DNA from: Streptomyces sp. ST2-7A
Lineage (GTDB): Bacteria; Actinomycetota; Actinomycetes; Streptomycetales; Streptomycetaceae
DNA: 64,000 nt
Reading direction: 5' to 3'
NCBI RefSeq assembly: GCF_021390475.1
Contig: NZ_JAJUWS010000001.1
Location: forward strand, 186,001 to 250,000
Shown: piece after piece, positions 27,821 to 38,621 of the stretch
Position numbering within the stretch: the first letter of the stretch is position 1
How the letters are laid out: each line of letters opens with the position of its first letter
The notes under the pieces: model-generated
Databases searched by the model: none
Seen by the model: the letters and a program-made list of their open reading frames with translations, nothing else
What the model was told of the DNA's origin: nothing
Program-made: the position numbers and the translations under genes

Positions 27821-28360
27821 TTACTTACCAGCCTTTCCGACCTTGCGGCGGATGACTTCGCCCTCGTACTTGACGCCCTTGGCCTTGTACGGGTCGGGCT
27901 TGCGAAGCTTGCGGATCTTCGCCGCGACCTCGCCGACCTTCTGCTTGTCGATGCCCTGGACGGTCAGCCGGGTCGGGGTCTCCACCGCGAAGGTGATCCC
28001 CTCGGGCGCCTCGACCAGAATCGGGTGGCTGTAGCCCAGGGAGAACTCGAGGTTCGAACCCTTGGCCTGGACGCGGTAACCCACACCGCTGATCTCCAGG
28101 CGCTTGCTGTAGCCATCGGTCACGCCAGTGATCATGTTCGCCACCAGCGTGCGGGACAGGCCGTGCAGGGCCCTGTTCCGGTTCTCGTCGTTGGGGCGGG
28201 TGACGACGATGGCGCCGTCCTCGGCCCGCGCGACCTCGATGGGCTCGACGATGGTGTGCGAAAGGTTCCCCTTGGGACCCTTCACTCCGACCGTCCGGCC
28301 GTCGATGGTGACGTCCACACCGGCGGGAACCTGGATGGGGAGCTTGCCGATACGCGACAT
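27821..28360 (-). CDS. rplF: Ribosomal protein L6
   Basis: 179 aa. [21 protein letters not shown] at the start and [22 protein letters not shown] at the end, complete. It lies near the factor-binding site of the 50S subunit. Confidence 0.97.
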   Translation of the reverse strand: MSRIGKLPIQVPAGVDVTIDGRTVGVKGPKGNLSHTIVEPIEVARAEDGAIVVTRPNDENRNRALHGLSRTLVANMITGVTDGYSKRLEISGVGYRVQAKGSNLEFSLGYSHPILVEAPEGITFAVETPTRLTVQGIDKQKVGEVAAKIRKLRKPDPYKAKGVKYEGEVIRRKVGKAGK

Positions 28361-28383
28361 TGCTTTTCCTCCGTTCCCTTCCG

Positions 28384-28782
28384 TTACCAGACGTAGGCGA
28401 GGACTTCCCCGCCCACGCCCTTCTTCTGCGCCTGCTTGTCGGTGAGCAGACCGTGCGACGTGGAGATGATCGCCACGCCGAGGCCGCCGAGCACCCGCGG
28501 CAGCGCGGTGGACTTGGCGTAGACCCGAAGGCCCGGCTTGGAGATCCGCTTCAGGCCGGCGATCGAGCGCTCACGGTTGGGGCCGTACTTCAGCTCCAGG
28601 ACCAGGCTCCGCCCGACCCGGGCGTCCTCGGTCTTCCAACCGGTGATGTAACCCTCCTGCTGGAGGATCTCCGCGATGTGCGACTTGATCTTGCTGTGCG
28701 GCATCGCCACGGAGTCGTGGTAAGCCGAGTTGGCGTTCCGCAGACGCGTCAGCATGTCTGCGATCGGATCAGTCATGGTCAT
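28384..28782 (-). CDS. rpsH: Ribosomal protein S8
   Basis: 132 aa. [23 protein letters not shown] and the C-terminal [21 protein letters not shown] are typical. Start at 28782; a second ATG six bases on is equally possible. A 229-nt gap with a relatively AT-rich part (28860-28955) separates it from rpsN and could hold an internal promoter, but no convincing boxes were seen. Confidence 0.97.
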   Translation of the reverse strand: MTMTDPIADMLTRLRNANSAYHDSVAMPHSKIKSHIAEILQQEGYITGWKTEDARVGRSLVLELKYGPNRERSIAGLKRISKPGLRVYAKSTALPRVLGGLGVAIISTSHGLLTDKQAQKKGVGGEVLAYVW

Positions 28783-29011
28783 GTGATGGCCTTGGGCCTC
28801 TCTCGCCGTGGTTTCCTGTCTGCTCCGTCCCTCTCCCCGCTCGGGGCGGGACGGGTGTGGAGCGGGGACCTACGGCGTAGTAAGTCGATTCGGGGCGGCG
28901 GGCGCCCAACCCTTCCACCTTAGTTCACCGAACCGTTGGTGGAGAAAATCGGGCCGCCCCGCCGTCCGAGTTACTTGCCGAGAGAGTTCCGATGACCGCC
29001 GGGAACGGCGG

Positions 29012-29197
29012 TTACCAGGAACTCTTCGTCACGCCCGGCAGCTCGCCGCGGTGCGCCATCTCACGCAGGCACACACGGCACAGGCCGAACTTGCGGTACA
29101 CGGAGTGCGGCCGGCCGCAACGCTGGCAGCGCGTGTAGGCACGCACGGCGAACTTGGGCTTGCGGGCCGCCTTGGCAATCAGGGCCTTCTTCGCCAT
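29012..29197 (-). CDS. rpsN: Ribosomal protein S14, zinc-binding short form
   Basis: 61 aa type Z protein. Zinc ligands Cys24, Cys27, Cys40 and Cys43 (CQRC and CRVC). Being the zinc form, it may have a zinc-free paralog elsewhere in the genome under Zur control. Confidence 0.97.
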   Translation of the reverse strand: MAKKALIAKAARKPKFAVRAYTRCQRCGRPHSVYRKFGLCRVCLREMAHRGELPGVTKSSW

Positions 29198-29200
29198 GGC

Positions 29201-29761
29201 TCACGCCTCCTTGAACGGGAATCCGAGGTGACGCAGCAGGGCGCGGCCCTCGTCGTCGTTGGTCGCCGTGGTGACCACGGTGATGTCCATGCCCCGGACC
29301 CGGTCGATCTTGTCCTGGTCGATCTCGTGGAACATGACCTGCTCGGTGAGACCGAAGGTGTAGTTGCCGCGACCGTCGAACTGCTTGGGCGACAGACCCC
29401 GGAAGTCACGGATGCGCGGCAGCGCCAGCGACAGCAGCCGGTCCAGGAACTCCCACATGCGGTCGCCGCGCAGCGTGACGTGCGCGCCGATCGGCTGACC
29501 CTCGCGCAGCTTGAACTGCGCGATGGACTTGCGGGCCTTGGTCACGGCCGGCTTCTGGCCGGTGATCGTGGTGAGGTCGCGCACGGCGCCCTCGATCAGC
29601 TTGGAGTCGCGGGCGGCGTCGCCCACACCCATGTTGACCACGATCTTGGTCAGCCCGGGGATCTGCATGACGTTCTCGTAGGAGAACTCCTCGCGCAGCT
29701 TGCCCTGGATCTCCTCGCGGTACCGCTGCTTCAGCCGCGGTGCGTAGGTGGTGGCAGTCAT
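29201..29761 (-). CDS. rplE: Ribosomal protein L5
   Basis: 186 aa. [20 protein letters not shown] through [27 protein letters not shown], complete. Binds 5S rRNA and forms a bridge to S13. Its ATG overlaps the rplX stop by one base. Confidence 0.97.
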   Translation of the reverse strand: MTATTYAPRLKQRYREEIQGKLREEFSYENVMQIPGLTKIVVNMGVGDAARDSKLIEGAVRDLTTITGQKPAVTKARKSIAQFKLREGQPIGAHVTLRGDRMWEFLDRLLSLALPRIRDFRGLSPKQFDGRGNYTFGLTEQVMFHEIDQDKIDRVRGMDITVVTTATNDDEGRALLRHLGFPFKEA

Positions 29762-30084
29762 CAGATGTCCTCACCGGTCCGCTTGGCAACGCGGATCTTG
29801 TTGCCCTCGTCGTCGAAGCGGTAACCCACGCGGGTGGTGACCTTCTTGCCGTCCTGCTCCACGACCAGCGCGACGTTGCTCACGTGGACGGGGGCCTCGG
29901 TGGTCACGATGCCGCCGGTCTTCGACCCGCGGGCGGTCTGCCCGGCCTTGGTGTGCTTCTTGACCCGGTTGACACCCTCGACCAGGACGCGGTCCTCGCG
30001 GGGGTAGGCCACGATGACCTTGCCCTGCTTGCCCTTGTCCTTACCGGTGATGACCTGAACCAGGTCGCCCTTCTTGATCTTCAT
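29761..30084 (-). CDS. rplX: Ribosomal protein L24
   Basis: 107 aa with the KOW motif at the N-terminus ([22 protein letters not shown]). It nucleates 50S assembly. Three nt after rplN. Confidence 0.97.
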   Translation of the reverse strand: MKIKKGDLVQVITGKDKGKQGKVIVAYPREDRVLVEGVNRVKKHTKAGQTARGSKTGGIVTTEAPVHVSNVALVVEQDGKKVTTRVGYRFDDEGNKIRVAKRTGEDI

Positions 30085-30087
30085 CGG

Positions 30088-30456
30088 TTACAGCACCTCC
30101 GGCGCCAGCGAGATGATCTTCATGAACTTCTTCTCGCGCAGCTCGCGGCCGACGGGGCCGAAGATACGGGTACCGCGGGGGTCGCCGTCGTTCTTGAGGA
30201 TCACGGCGGCGTTCTCGTCGAAGCGGATGTACGAGCCGTCCGGACGACGACGCTCCTTGACGGCGCGAACGATGACGGCCTTGACGACGTCACCCTTCTT
30301 CACGTTGCCGCCGGGGATCGCGTCCTTGACGGTGGCGACGATGACGTCGCCGATGCCCGCGTAGCGCCGACCCGAGCCACCGAGCACACGGATGCAAAGG
30401 ATTTCCTTCGCACCGGTGTTGTCGGCGACCCGAAGTCGCGACTCCTGCTGGATCAC
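30088..30456 (-). CDS. rplN: Ribosomal protein L14
   Basis: 122 aa. [28 protein letters not shown] is diagnostic and the length is normal. It follows the largest gap of the rpsJ-rplX run (104 nt), which contains a hairpin. Confidence 0.97.
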   Translation of the reverse strand: MIQQESRLRVADNTGAKEILCIRVLGGSGRRYAGIGDVIVATVKDAIPGGNVKKGDVVKAVIVRAVKERRRPDGSYIRFDENAAVILKNDGDPRGTRIFGPVGRELREKKFMKIISLAPEVL

Positions 30457-30485
30457 GTCTCTCTCCTGATTGTCTGCCGGTTCCC

Positions 30486-30523
30486 GGCGGGGGCCGTCAC
30501 GGATGACCGCGAGGGCCCCCGCC
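30486..30523 (-). promoter_or_regulatory. Intercistronic hairpin between rpsQ and rplN
   Basis: Ten-bp arms (GGCGGGGGCC / GGCCCCCGCC) separated by 18 nt, in the 104-nt rpsQ-rplN gap. The position matches the S10/spc operon border of other bacteria, so it may be a partial terminator or processing site. Confidence 0.5.
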
Positions 30524-30560
30524 GAGCCTGGCGGAACCGGTCCTGAGAAAACTCAGGGGG

Positions 30561-30848
30561 TTACTTGGCCTTCTCGAGGATCTCGACGATGCGCCAGCGC
30601 TTGGTCGCGGACAGCGGACGGGTCTCCATCAACAGGACCCGGTCGCCGATGCCCGCGGCGTTCTGCTCGTCGTGCACCTTGAGCTTGTTGGTACGGCGGA
30701 TGATCTTGCCGTACAGGGCGTGCTTGACGTGGTGCTCGACGGCGACGACGACGGTCTTGTCCATCTTGTCGCTGACGACCAGACCCTCACGGGTCTTGCG
30801 GCGACCACGCTCGCCGGCGTTCTCGGCAGTCACATTCTTCTCACTCAT
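30561..30848 (-). CDS. rpsQ: Ribosomal protein S17
   Basis: 95 aa. The OB fold [26 protein letters not shown] is complete; about 13 extra N-terminal residues. ATG overlaps the rpmC stop by one base. Last gene of the S10-like set. Confidence 0.97.
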   Translation of the reverse strand: MSEKNVTAENAGERGRRKTREGLVVSDKMDKTVVVAVEHHVKHALYGKIIRRTNKLKVHDEQNAAGIGDRVLLMETRPLSATKRWRIVEILEKAK

Positions 30849-31072
30849 CAGGCACTCTCCACCGTCTCGATGCCCAGCTCGCGCTCACGCATCAGGGTGT
30901 AGATCCTGGCGATGTCCTTGCGGACGGCCTTGAGCCGGCTGTTGTTCTCCAGCTGCCCGGTCGCCGCCTGGAAGCGGAGGCGGAACAGCTCCTCCTTGGC
31001 CTCGCGCAGCTTCACGACGAGTTCCTCGTTGTTCAGCTCGCGCAGCTCGGCCGTCTTGGTACCGGCAGCCAT
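30848..31072 (-). CDS. rpmC: Ribosomal protein L29
   Basis: 74 aa. The helical hairpin [27 protein letters not shown] is typical. It lies at the polypeptide exit. One-base overlap with rplP (TGATG). Confidence 0.97.
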   Translation of the reverse strand: MAAGTKTAELRELNNEELVVKLREAKEELFRLRFQAATGQLENNSRLKAVRKDIARIYTLMRERELGIETVESA

Positions 31073-31491
31073 CACGCCTCCCCGGTCTCGCGCCGCACGA
31101 TCCGGCACTTCATCGGAAGCTTGTGCGAGGCGCGGATCAGCGCCTCACGGGCGATCTTCTCGTTCGGGTAGGAAAGCTCGAACATCACCCGACCGGGCTT
31201 GACGTTCGCGACCCACCACTCCGGCGAACCCTTACCGGAACCCATGCGGGTCTCGGCGGGCTTCTTGGTCAGCGGACGGTCGGGGTAGATGTTGATCCAC
31301 ACCTTGCCGCCACGCTTGATGTGCCGGGTCATCGAGATACGTGCGGCCTCGATCTGCCGGTTCGTCACATAAGCGGCGGTGACCGCCTGGATGCCCCACT
31401 CGCCGAACGCCACCTCGGTGCCGCCCTTGGCCATGCCCTTGCGCTTGGGGTGGTGCTGCTTGCGGTGCTTGACCCTGCGCGGGATCAGCAT
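31072..31491 (-). CDS. rplP: Ribosomal protein L16
   Basis: 139 aa. [19 protein letters not shown] at the start and [24 protein letters not shown] in the middle. Binds near the tRNA elbow and is needed for peptidyl transfer. Four nt after rpsC. Confidence 0.97.
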   Translation of the reverse strand: MLIPRRVKHRKQHHPKRKGMAKGGTEVAFGEWGIQAVTAAYVTNRQIEAARISMTRHIKRGGKVWINIYPDRPLTKKPAETRMGSGKGSPEWWVANVKPGRVMFELSYPNEKIAREALIRASHKLPMKCRIVRRETGEA

Positions 31492-31495
31492 GGGG

Positions 31496-32332
31496 TCAGC
31501 CCTCCTTTCCGGAGCTGTCGGGCGACGCCGCGGCGGCGCCGGTCTCGGCCCGTGCGGCCTCGGCCGGAGCGTTCTGCTGCGGCTTGCGACCACGGCCACC
31601 GCGCTCACCGCGACCACCGCGCGCCGGACGGTCGGAACCGCCGCCGCCGCCACGGGAGGGACGGTTACCGGCGCGGGCGGCGGCGTTCTCGGCGCGGACC
31701 TCGGAGATGTTCTTCACATCGCCCTTGTAGATCCACACCTTCACGCCGATGCGGCCGAAGGAGGTACGGGCCTCGAAGAAGCCGTAGTCCACGTTGGCGC
31801 GCAGGGTGTGCAGGGGCACGCGGCCCTCGCGGTAGAACTCGGAGCGCGACATCTCCGCGCCGCCGAGCCGACCGCTGCACATGACCTTGATGCCCTTGGC
31901 GCCGGCCTTCAGGGTGGACTGCATGCTCTTGCGCATGGCCCGCCTGAAGGAGACCCGGGAGGCGAGCTGCTCGGCGACGGCCTGGGCCACCAGCTGGGCG
32001 TCCAGCTCCGGGTTCTTCACCTCGAGGATGTTGAACTGGATCTGCTTGCCGGTCAGCTTCTCCAGGTTGCCCCGGAGACGGTCGGCCTCGGCACCGCGAC
32101 GGCCGATGACGATGCCCGGCCGGGCGGTGTGGACGTCGACGCGAACCCGGTCACGGGTGCGCTCGATCTCCACCTTGGAGATGCCGGCCCGCTCCATGCC
32201 ACTGGTGAGCATGCGACGGATCGCGACGTCTTCCTTGACGTAGTCCTTGTACAGCTTGTCGGCGTACCAACGCGACTTGAAGTCGGTGGTGATGCCGAGC
32301 CGGAACCCGTGCGGATTGACCTTCTGTCCCAT
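31496..32332 (-). CDS. rpsC: Ribosomal protein S3 with basic C-terminal extension
   Basis: 278 aa against about 220-230 in most bacteria. The KH domain ([21 protein letters not shown]) and mRNA-entry domain are complete; from about residue 222 follows a Gly/Arg-rich tail ([15 protein letters not shown]) then Ala/Glu sequence. Such tails are common in streptomycetes and could contact mRNA. ATG overlaps the rplV stop. Confidence 0.97.
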   Translation of the reverse strand: MGQKVNPHGFRLGITTDFKSRWYADKLYKDYVKEDVAIRRMLTSGMERAGISKVEIERTRDRVRVDVHTARPGIVIGRRGAEADRLRGNLEKLTGKQIQFNILEVKNPELDAQLVAQAVAEQLASRVSFRRAMRKSMQSTLKAGAKGIKVMCSGRLGGAEMSRSEFYREGRVPLHTLRANVDYGFFEARTSFGRIGVKVWIYKGDVKNISEVRAENAAARAGNRPSRGGGGGSDRPARGGRGERGGRGRKPQQNAPAEAARAETGAAAASPDSSGKEG

Positions 32333-32679
32333 TACCGGGTCCCTTCCTTGTTGCCGAGGACCACGGTGATGTGGCTGGTCCGCTTCCGGATCCGGTAGGC
32401 GCGACCCTGCGCGCGCGGACGGAACCGCTTGAGGGTCGGGCCCTCGTCGACGTACGCCTCCTTGATGAAGAGCGTGTCGACATCGGTGTGGTCGTAGTTG
32501 TGCGCGGCGTTGGCGATGGCGCTGTCCAGCACCTTGCCGACCGGCTCACTCGCGGCCTGCGGGGCGAAACGCAGGACCGCCCGGGCCTCCGTGGCGTCCA
32601 TGCCACGGATGAGGTCCACCACACGGCGGGCCTTCATGGGCGTGACGCGGATGTACCGCGCCTGGGCCCTGGCTTCCAT
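32332..32679 (-). CDS. rplV: Ribosomal protein L22
   Basis: 115 aa. [26 protein letters not shown] and [17 protein letters not shown] (the tip lining the exit tunnel where macrolides bind). I chose the ATG at 32679 as the conserved start; an in-frame ATG at 32715 adds 12 unconserved residues. Confidence 0.97.
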   Translation of the reverse strand: MEARAQARYIRVTPMKARRVVDLIRGMDATEARAVLRFAPQAASEPVGKVLDSAIANAAHNYDHTDVDTLFIKEAYVDEGPTLKRFRPRAQGRAYRIRKRTSHITVVLGNKEGTR

Positions 32680-32723
32680 GGTTGTCCCTTCGGTGTCAAT
32701 CATCTTGTCTCGCAACCCGTCGG

Positions 32724-33005
32724 TCAGCGACGACGCGACTTGCGGTCGTCCTTCACGTGGCCGCGGAAGGTGCGGGTCGGCGCGAACTCGCCGAGCTTGT
32801 GGCCGACCATCGACTCGGTGACGAACACCGGGACGTGCTTGCGACCGTCGTGCACCGCGATCGTGTGCCCGAGCATCGCCGGGACGATCATGGAGCGGCG
32901 GGACCAGGTCTTGATGACGTTCTTGGTGCCTGCTTCGTTCTGAACATCCACCTTCTTGCTGAGGTGGTCGTCGACGAAGGGCCCCTTCTTCAGACTGCGC
33001 GGCAT
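32724..33005 (-). CDS. rpsS: Ribosomal protein S19
   Basis: 93 aa. [19 protein letters not shown] and [19 protein letters not shown], complete. Forms a complex with S13 in the 30S head. 12 nt after rplB. Confidence 0.97.
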   Translation of the reverse strand: MPRSLKKGPFVDDHLSKKVDVQNEAGTKNVIKTWSRRSMIVPAMLGHTIAVHDGRKHVPVFVTESMVGHKLGEFAPTRTFRGHVKDDRKSRRR

Positions 33006-33017
33006 CGTGGCCTGCTC

Positions 33018-33854
<837 letters not shown>

Positions 33855-33894
33855 TCTTATGTCCTCGTCCGGTATCGGACGGCTCGGACCTCCG

Positions 33895-34236
33895 TCAGGA
33901 GACCGGGCCGCCGAAGATGTCGATGGTTTCGCCCTCGGCGAGGGTCACGATGGCGCGCTTGGTGTCCGCGCGCTTCCCGAAACCGGTGCGGGTGCGCTTG
34001 CGCTTGCCCTGCCGGTTGATGGTGTTGACCCCGGCGACCTTGACCGAGAAGACCGCCTCGACGGCCTGCTTGATCTGGGTCTTGTTGGCGCGCGTGTCGA
34101 CGACGAACGTGTACTTGTTCTCGTCCAGCAGCGCGTAGCTCTTCTCCGAGACCACGGGGCGGAGCAGGACATCACGGGGGTCCGTGAAGGTCTTGCTGGT
34201 CACGCCCTCGGCGGTGACGGTGGTCGCCTCGCTCAT
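33895..34236 (-). CDS. rplW: Ribosomal protein L23
   Basis: 113 aa. [26 protein letters not shown] is the exit-site fold that docks trigger factor and SRP. A 15-residue extra N-terminus. Overlaps the rplD stop by one base. Confidence 0.97.
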   Translation of the reverse strand: MSEATTVTAEGVTSKTFTDPRDVLLRPVVSEKSYALLDENKYTFVVDTRANKTQIKQAVEAVFSVKVAGVNTINRQGKRKRTRTGFGKRADTKRAIVTLAEGETIDIFGGPVS

Positions 34237-34883
34237 CAGGCCTCGCTCCCTTCGGACTTGGTCGGGCCGGCGACGAAGCTGTCGAAGGCGGCCTTGGTGA
34301 AGACCACGTCGTCCGAGACGAGCACGTCGTACGTGTTCAGCTGCGTCGGCTCCAGGATGTGGACCTGCGGCAGGTTGCGGGCCGACAGCCAGGCGTCGCG
34401 CTCGCCCTTCTCGGCGATCAGGAGCAGGTTCTTGCGCTCGCTGATCTTCCCGAAGAGGGTCTTGGCGGCCCTGGTCGAGACCTCGCCGTCCACGACGCCG
34501 GAGACGACGTGCACGCGCTGGTGGCGGGCCCGGTCGGAGAGGGCACCGCGCAGGGCGGCGGCCTTCATCTTCTTGGGGGTCCGCTGGGAGTAGTCACGCG
34601 GCACGGGGCCGTGGACCACGCCACCACCGGCGAACTGCGGGGCGCGGGTCGAACCCTGGCGCGCGCGGCCGGTGCCCTTCTGGCGGTACGGCTTGCGGCC
34701 ACCGCCGCGAACCTCGCCGCGGGTCTTGGTCTTGTGCGTGCCCTGGCGGGCAGCGGCCAGCTGGGCGACGACGACCTGGTGGATCAGCGGAATGCTGACC
34801 TGCGCGTCGAAGATCTCCGAGGGGAGTTCGACGGAACCGGTCTTGTCGCCGGCCGGCGAGAGGATGTCAATGTTGGTGGTCAT
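34236..34883 (-). CDS. rplD: Ribosomal protein L4
   Basis: 215 aa. The extended loop reaching into the exit tunnel is present ([26 protein letters not shown]). In other bacteria L4 is the autogenous regulator of the S10 operon; here the long rpsJ leader offers candidate target structures. Confidence 0.97.
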   Translation of the reverse strand: MTTNIDILSPAGDKTGSVELPSEIFDAQVSIPLIHQVVVAQLAAARQGTHKTKTRGEVRGGGRKPYRQKGTGRARQGSTRAPQFAGGGVVHGPVPRDYSQRTPKKMKAAALRGALSDRARHQRVHVVSGVVDGEVSTRAAKTLFGKISERKNLLLIAEKGERDAWLSARNLPQVHILEPTQLNTYDVLVSDDVVFTKAAFDSFVAGPTKSEGSEA

Positions 34884-34892
34884 CGTTTAACC

Positions 34893-35537
34893 TCAGGCCC
34901 CCTTGGCCGCGGTGCGGACCAGGACGAGGCCGCCGTTCGGACCGGGAACCGCGCCCTTGATGAGCAGCAGTCCCTTCTCCGCGTCAACGGCGTGGACGGT
35001 CAGGTTCTGGGTGGTCACCCGCTCGTTACCGGTGCGACCCGCCATCCGCATGCCCTTGAACACGCGGCCGGGGGTGGCGCAGCCACCGATCGATCCGGGC
35101 TTGCGGTGCACGCGGTGGGCACCGTGGGACGCCTTGCCACCGCGGAAGCCGTGGCGCTTCATGACACCGGCGGTGCCCTTGCCCTTGGACTTCCCGGTCA
35201 CGTCCACCCTGAGGCCGGACTCGAACACCTCGGCCGTGACTTCCTGGCCGGTGGTGTACTCGGAGGCGTCCGCGGTGCGGATCTCCACCAGGTGACGACG
35301 GGGGGTGACGCCCGCTTTGGCGAAGTGGCCCTTGAGGGGCTTGTTCACCTTGCGGGGGTCGATCTCGCCGAAGGCGATCTGGACGGCGTTGTAGCCGTCG
35401 CGGTCCGCGGTGCGGACCTGGGTCACGACACAGGGGCCGGCCTTGACCACGGTTACCGGGACGACACGGTTGTTCTCGTCCCAGACCTGGGTCATGCCGA
35501 GCTTCTCGCCCAGGACGCCCTTGATCTGCTTGGTCAT
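34893..35537 (-). CDS. rplC: Ribosomal protein L3
   Basis: 214 aa. [25 protein letters not shown] at the start and [21 protein letters not shown], the loop that reaches the peptidyl-transferase centre. Nine nt precede rplD. Confidence 0.97.
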   Translation of the reverse strand: MTKQIKGVLGEKLGMTQVWDENNRVVPVTVVKAGPCVVTQVRTADRDGYNAVQIAFGEIDPRKVNKPLKGHFAKAGVTPRRHLVEIRTADASEYTTGQEVTAEVFESGLRVDVTGKSKGKGTAGVMKRHGFRGGKASHGAHRVHRKPGSIGGCATPGRVFKGMRMAGRTGNERVTTQNLTVHAVDAEKGLLLIKGAVPGPNGGLVLVRTAAKGA

Positions 35538-35551
35538 CTTCAGCGCACCCC

Positions 35552-35860
35552 TCAGAGCTTGATCTCGATGTCGACGCCGGCCGGAAGGTCCAGGCGCATC
35601 AGCGAGTCAACGGTCTTGGGAGTCGGGTCGAGGATGTCGATCAGACGCTTGTGGGTGCGCATCTCGAAGTGCTCGCGCGAGTCCTTGTACTTGTGCGGCG
35701 ACTTGATGACGCAGTACACGTTCTTCTCTGTGGGCAGCGGCACCGGGCCCGCGACCGACGCACCGGTACGGGTCACCGTCTCGACGATCTTCTTCGCCGA
35801 GTTGTCGATGACCTCGTGGTCGTAGGCCTTGAGCCGGATGCGGATCTTCTGTCCCGCCAT
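35552..35860 (-). CDS. rpsJ: Ribosomal protein S10 (NusE)
   Basis: 102 aa. [33 protein letters not shown], complete. It is both a 30S protein and the NusE antitermination/coupling factor that binds NusG, whose gene is also in this window. First gene of the large ribosomal run; 620 nt without a gene lie upstream. Confidence 0.98.
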   Translation of the reverse strand: MAGQKIRIRLKAYDHEVIDNSAKKIVETVTRTGASVAGPVPLPTEKNVYCVIKSPHKYKDSREHFEMRTHKRLIDILDPTPKTVDSLMRLDLPAGVDIEIKL

Positions 35861-35946
35861 GGCTGGTTCGTAGTCCTGTTCTCTGGGTCAACGCTCCGGA
35901 ACCCGGTGGATTCGGGTCTCCCCGACCCCTCGCCTTGCGCTTCGCT

Positions 35947-35970
35947 CGACCCACGCGGTCGGGCGTGTCG
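35947..35970 (-). promoter_or_regulatory. 24-bp leader element shared with rpsL (rpsJ copy)
   Basis: On the minus strand CGACACGCCCGACC followed by GCGTGGGTCG. The identical 24 bases occur at 48782-48805 in the rpsL leader. The RNA could form either CACGC/GCGTG or CGACC/GGTCG stems, but not both. It lies 87 nt upstream of the rpsJ start codon. Confidence 0.7.
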
Positions 35971-36000
35971 CGCTTTCCGAACGGATTTCACCGCAATGGA

Positions 36001-36018
36001 AAACCCTCCGGAGGGTTT
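36001..36018. repeat. 18-bp perfect palindrome A in the rpsJ leader
   Basis: AAACCCTCCGGAGGGTTT, perfectly symmetric. In RNA it would be a 7-bp stem with a CCGG tetraloop; in DNA it could be an operator. Located about 140 nt upstream of the rpsJ start. Confidence 0.9.
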
Positions 36019-36101
36019 CTCCGGCGGGCGGCGGGGGGATGGTGTCCACCAGGTGCCTGGTCGGCACCCCACCGACGCTTCCCGGAAGATCCCGGTACTT
36101 C

Positions 36102-36119
36102 CACCCCTGATCAGGGGTG
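36102..36119. repeat. 18-bp perfect palindrome B in the rpsJ-Uma2 interval
   Basis: CACCCCTGATCAGGGGTG, perfectly symmetric, in a stretch of lower GC. It lies between divergent genes, so it could act on either: as an operator, or as a GATC-loop hairpin in the rpsJ leader. Confidence 0.9.
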
Positions 36120-36196
36120 ACGAATACATTGGGACTCGCTTCCGGTCCTCCCGGCGGGAGGCGCGCGGCATCGGCACTCAACCGAGCAACCCGCCC

Positions 36197-36227
36197 AGTG
36201 TGCCATACCGGACACAGCGCCCGCCAA
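36197..36227 (-). promoter_or_regulatory. Candidate rpsJ operon promoter
   Basis: Minus-strand TTGGCG (36227-36222) and CACACT (36202-36197) with a 19-bp spacer; weak, but the best pair in the interval. A start near 36190 would give a leader of about 330 nt carrying both palindromes and the 24-bp element. Confidence 0.3.
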
Positions 36228-36480
36228 TCGGGCCGAACACCCCGGCCGGACCGTGACGACCCTCACACCGGCGAGTGTTCGCGGACCCGGCACCGACCGA
36301 CGGTCAGCTCAATGATCGGTTTTCCGGTTTTCCCGATTTCGGCGCGCGACACGTTCCGCGCACCCCCGGCGCGCGTCCGCACCACCGGCGAGAATCATCC
36401 CCGTGGTCACCGGACGGTGATCACCCCCCTACGCTCGGAGGTGGGGTCCCGTGGCACGCGACGCGGACAGGAGCACCGAC

Positions 36481-37107
36481 ATGACCATCACCCCGGAACA
36501 GGCCCCCGCCCCGGAGAGGACGGAGGACCGGCCGAGCCCGCCCGCGGCGCGATCGGTGACGGGCCTCATCGACCTGGCCGAGGTGGTCTTCCGCGAGCTA
36601 CCCGGCCACCGACCGGAGATCCTCGAGGGACGACTCATCGTGAACCCACCACCCGACGGCCATCACGCCGACTCGCTCACCGGCCTCACCCTGGCCCTGG
36701 CCGAGTTGCACCGGGGGGAGACCAAGGTCCTGCGGGGAATCGGGTTGTGGCTGCCCACCGGTGACGAGGACTACGTCATCCCCGACCTCGCGGTGGTCGA
36801 CGCCGACGCCCTCGAACACGTCGTCGCCTACAACTGCCTCGACCCGCGGGTCTTTCGCATGGTCGTGGAGATCACCTCGGGCAACCACGTCAACGACACC
36901 GTCACCAAGCCCCTCCTCTACGCCCGGGCCGGCATCCCGGTATACCTCATCGGCAACCGTCGGGAAGGGGAAGTCGTCCTGCTCACCGACCCCCGGGAGG
37001 ACGGGTACCGCACCCGCGGCGTCCACCGTCCCGGCGAGACCCTCGTCCTGCCCGAGGGCATCGGCGCCAAGATCGAGATCGACGTGGACACCCTCCTCCC
37101 CCGCTGA
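36481..37107 (+). CDS. Uma2-family (DUF820) endonuclease-like protein
   Basis: 208 aa. Uma2 family, a PD-(D/E)XK nuclease-like fold very common in actinobacteria and cyanobacteria; cellular role not established. The family pattern is visible: PEILEGRLIVNPPPDGHH, YVIPDLAVVDAD (the PD motif), FRMVVEITSGNH (the acidic strand) and TKPLLYARAGIPVYLI. ATG at 36481 was chosen for its AGGAG site seven bases upstream; an in-frame GTG at 36451 is the alternative. It stands alone on the plus strand at the edge of the ribosomal block, as an accessory insertion would. Confidence 0.85.
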   Translation: MTITPEQAPAPERTEDRPSPPAARSVTGLIDLAEVVFRELPGHRPEILEGRLIVNPPPDGHHADSLTGLTLALAELHRGETKVLRGIGLWLPTGDEDYVIPDLAVVDADALEHVVAYNCLDPRVFRMVVEITSGNHVNDTVTKPLLYARAGIPVYLIGNRREGEVVLLTDPREDGYRTRGVHRPGETLVLPEGIGAKIEIDVDTLLPR

Positions 37108-37133
37108 GCGGGCGGGGAAAGAGGGATCGACGA

Positions 37134-38621
37134 TCAGCCGTCGCGCGGGGTCGGCGCGTGCAGCCGCAGCACCGCGTGCCCGGCCCACGAGGGTGGAACC
37201 CCCCAGCGTCGCACCCGGGAGACTCCGATCATCACGGCGAACGCCAACGGCACCGTCCACGCCGCCGGCTGTGCGAGCAGCACGGTCACCGCCCCCGGCC
37301 CGGTCTCCGTCATCGCCGAGGTCAGGGCGGCCCCGGTGGCGGCGCACACCCCGGTGGCCAGGCCCGCCGCCGCGCCCGTCGCGGTCAGGCCCCGCCACCA
37401 GATGCCCAGCACCAGCAGCGGGCAGAACGTCGAGGCCGCCACCGCGAAGGCCCACCCCACCAGGACGTTGATGTCCACCCGGGCGGCGGGGAGCGAGAGC
37501 AGCACCGCCACCAGCGTGCCGCCCGCCACCGCCAACCGCAGGCGTGGCAGACCGCGCGCGCCGTCCCGCGCCAGGTCGTGGGAGAGCCCGCCGGCGAGTG
37601 CCAGCAGCAGGCCGGAGGAGGTGGACAGGAAGGCCGCGAAGGCGCCGGCCGCGACCACCGCCGTCAGCACCGCCCCCCAGGTGCCGGGCACGATCTGCGC
37701 GGGCAGCACCACGGTCACCGTGTCGGTGTCGCCGGTGGTCGCCAGCTCCGGGGTGAAGACCCGCCCCAGCAGCCCGTACACCGCGGGGAACAGGTAGAAG
37801 ACCCCGAGCAGCACGATCACGCCGACCGCGACCCGGCGGGCTATCCGCGCCGTCGGGCTGGTGTGGAAGCGCATGATCACGTGCGGCAGGCCCACCGCGC
37901 CCAGGGTCGTGGCCAGCAGCACCGACCAGGTCGCCAGCAGCGGCTGCCCCGATCCGCCGACGTCCAGCAGCGGACGGCTCCACTCGGTGGTGTCCACCCG
38001 CAGCGCCTCCGCCCGGGCGCCCTCCCCCGCCCCGACCACCAGCACGATCGCCGGCACCGCGATGAACAGCAGCTTCACCAGGTAGTGGAACCCCTGCACG
38101 TAGGTCGCCGAGCGCATCCCGCCCACCGCGATGGAGACCGAGACCACCAGTCCCGCCAACACCACCCCCACCCAGTAGGGAGTGCCGCTGACCAGGTGCA
38201 GGACCACTCCGGCGCCCTTGAACTGCGGCACCAGGTACAGCCACATGATCACCAACACGATGAGCGCGCACAGGCGGCGGATGGTCGGCGAGCCGAGCCG
38301 GTACTCGGCGAAGTCCGGCACGGTGTAGGCGCCCGAGCGTCGCATGGGACCCGCGACCAGGGCGGCCACCGCGACGTAGCCGGCGGTGAAGCCGACCGCG
38401 TACCAGAGCGTGCCCACGCCCTCCTTGAGCATCAGGCCCGCGAGGCCGAGCACCGAGGCGGCGGAGACGTACTCCCCCGCGATGGCCATGGCGTTCCAGC
38501 CGGGGCGCACCTGGTGGGAGGCGATGAGGAAGTCGGGAGCGCTGCGGGCCGCGCGCACCCCGTACACACCGATCAGGACGCTGGTGACCAGCAGCAGGCC
38601 GATGGCGAGCATCCCGGTCAC
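37134..38621 (-). CDS. Sodium/solute symporter (SSS family), regulated copy
   Basis: 495 aa, about 13 membrane helices. SSS features: GEYVSAASVLGLAGLML in the second helix region, GAVGLPHVIMRFHT, and [19 protein letters not shown] near helix 9 with the Ser residues usual for the Na+ site. It most resembles the acetate/monocarboxylate (ActP/MctC-like) branch but is distinct from the ActP at 41439. GTG start overlapping the upstream small membrane gene by 4 nt. Substrate not determined; a short-chain organic acid is likely. Confidence 0.85.
   Translation of the reverse strand: MTGMLAIGLLLVTSVLIGVYGVRAARSAPDFLIASHQVRPGWNAMAIAGEYVSAASVLGLAGLMLKEGVGTLWYAVGFTAGYVAVAALVAGPMRRSGAYTVPDFAEYRLGSPTIRRLCALIVLVIMWLYLVPQFKGAGVVLHLVSGTPYWVGVVLAGLVVSVSIAVGGMRSATYVQGFHYLVKLLFIAVPAIVLVVGAGEGARAEALRVDTTEWSRPLLDVGGSGQPLLATWSVLLATTLGAVGLPHVIMRFHTSPTARIARRVAVGVIVLLGVFYLFPAVYGLLGRVFTPELATTGDTDTVTVVLPAQIVPGTWGAVLTAVVAAGAFAAFLSTSSGLLLALAGGLSHDLARDGARGLPRLRLAVAGGTLVAVLLSLPAARVDINVLVGWAFAVAASTFCPLLVLGIWWRGLTATGAAAGLATGVCAATGAALTSAMTETGPGAVTVLLAQPAAWTVPLAFAVMIGVSRVRRWGVPPSWAGHAVLRLHAPTPRDG

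Noticed and set aside
28783..29011. A tRNA or small RNA in the AT-richer rpsN-rpsH gap
   Set aside because: No cloverleaf, T-loop (GGTTCGAATCC-like) or acceptor pairing could be drawn; nothing supports an RNA gene.
36481..37107. The Uma2 protein as a toxin of a toxin-antitoxin pair or a mobile-element gene
   Set aside because: No partner gene, no inverted repeats or target duplications around it, and the family is broadly chromosomal.
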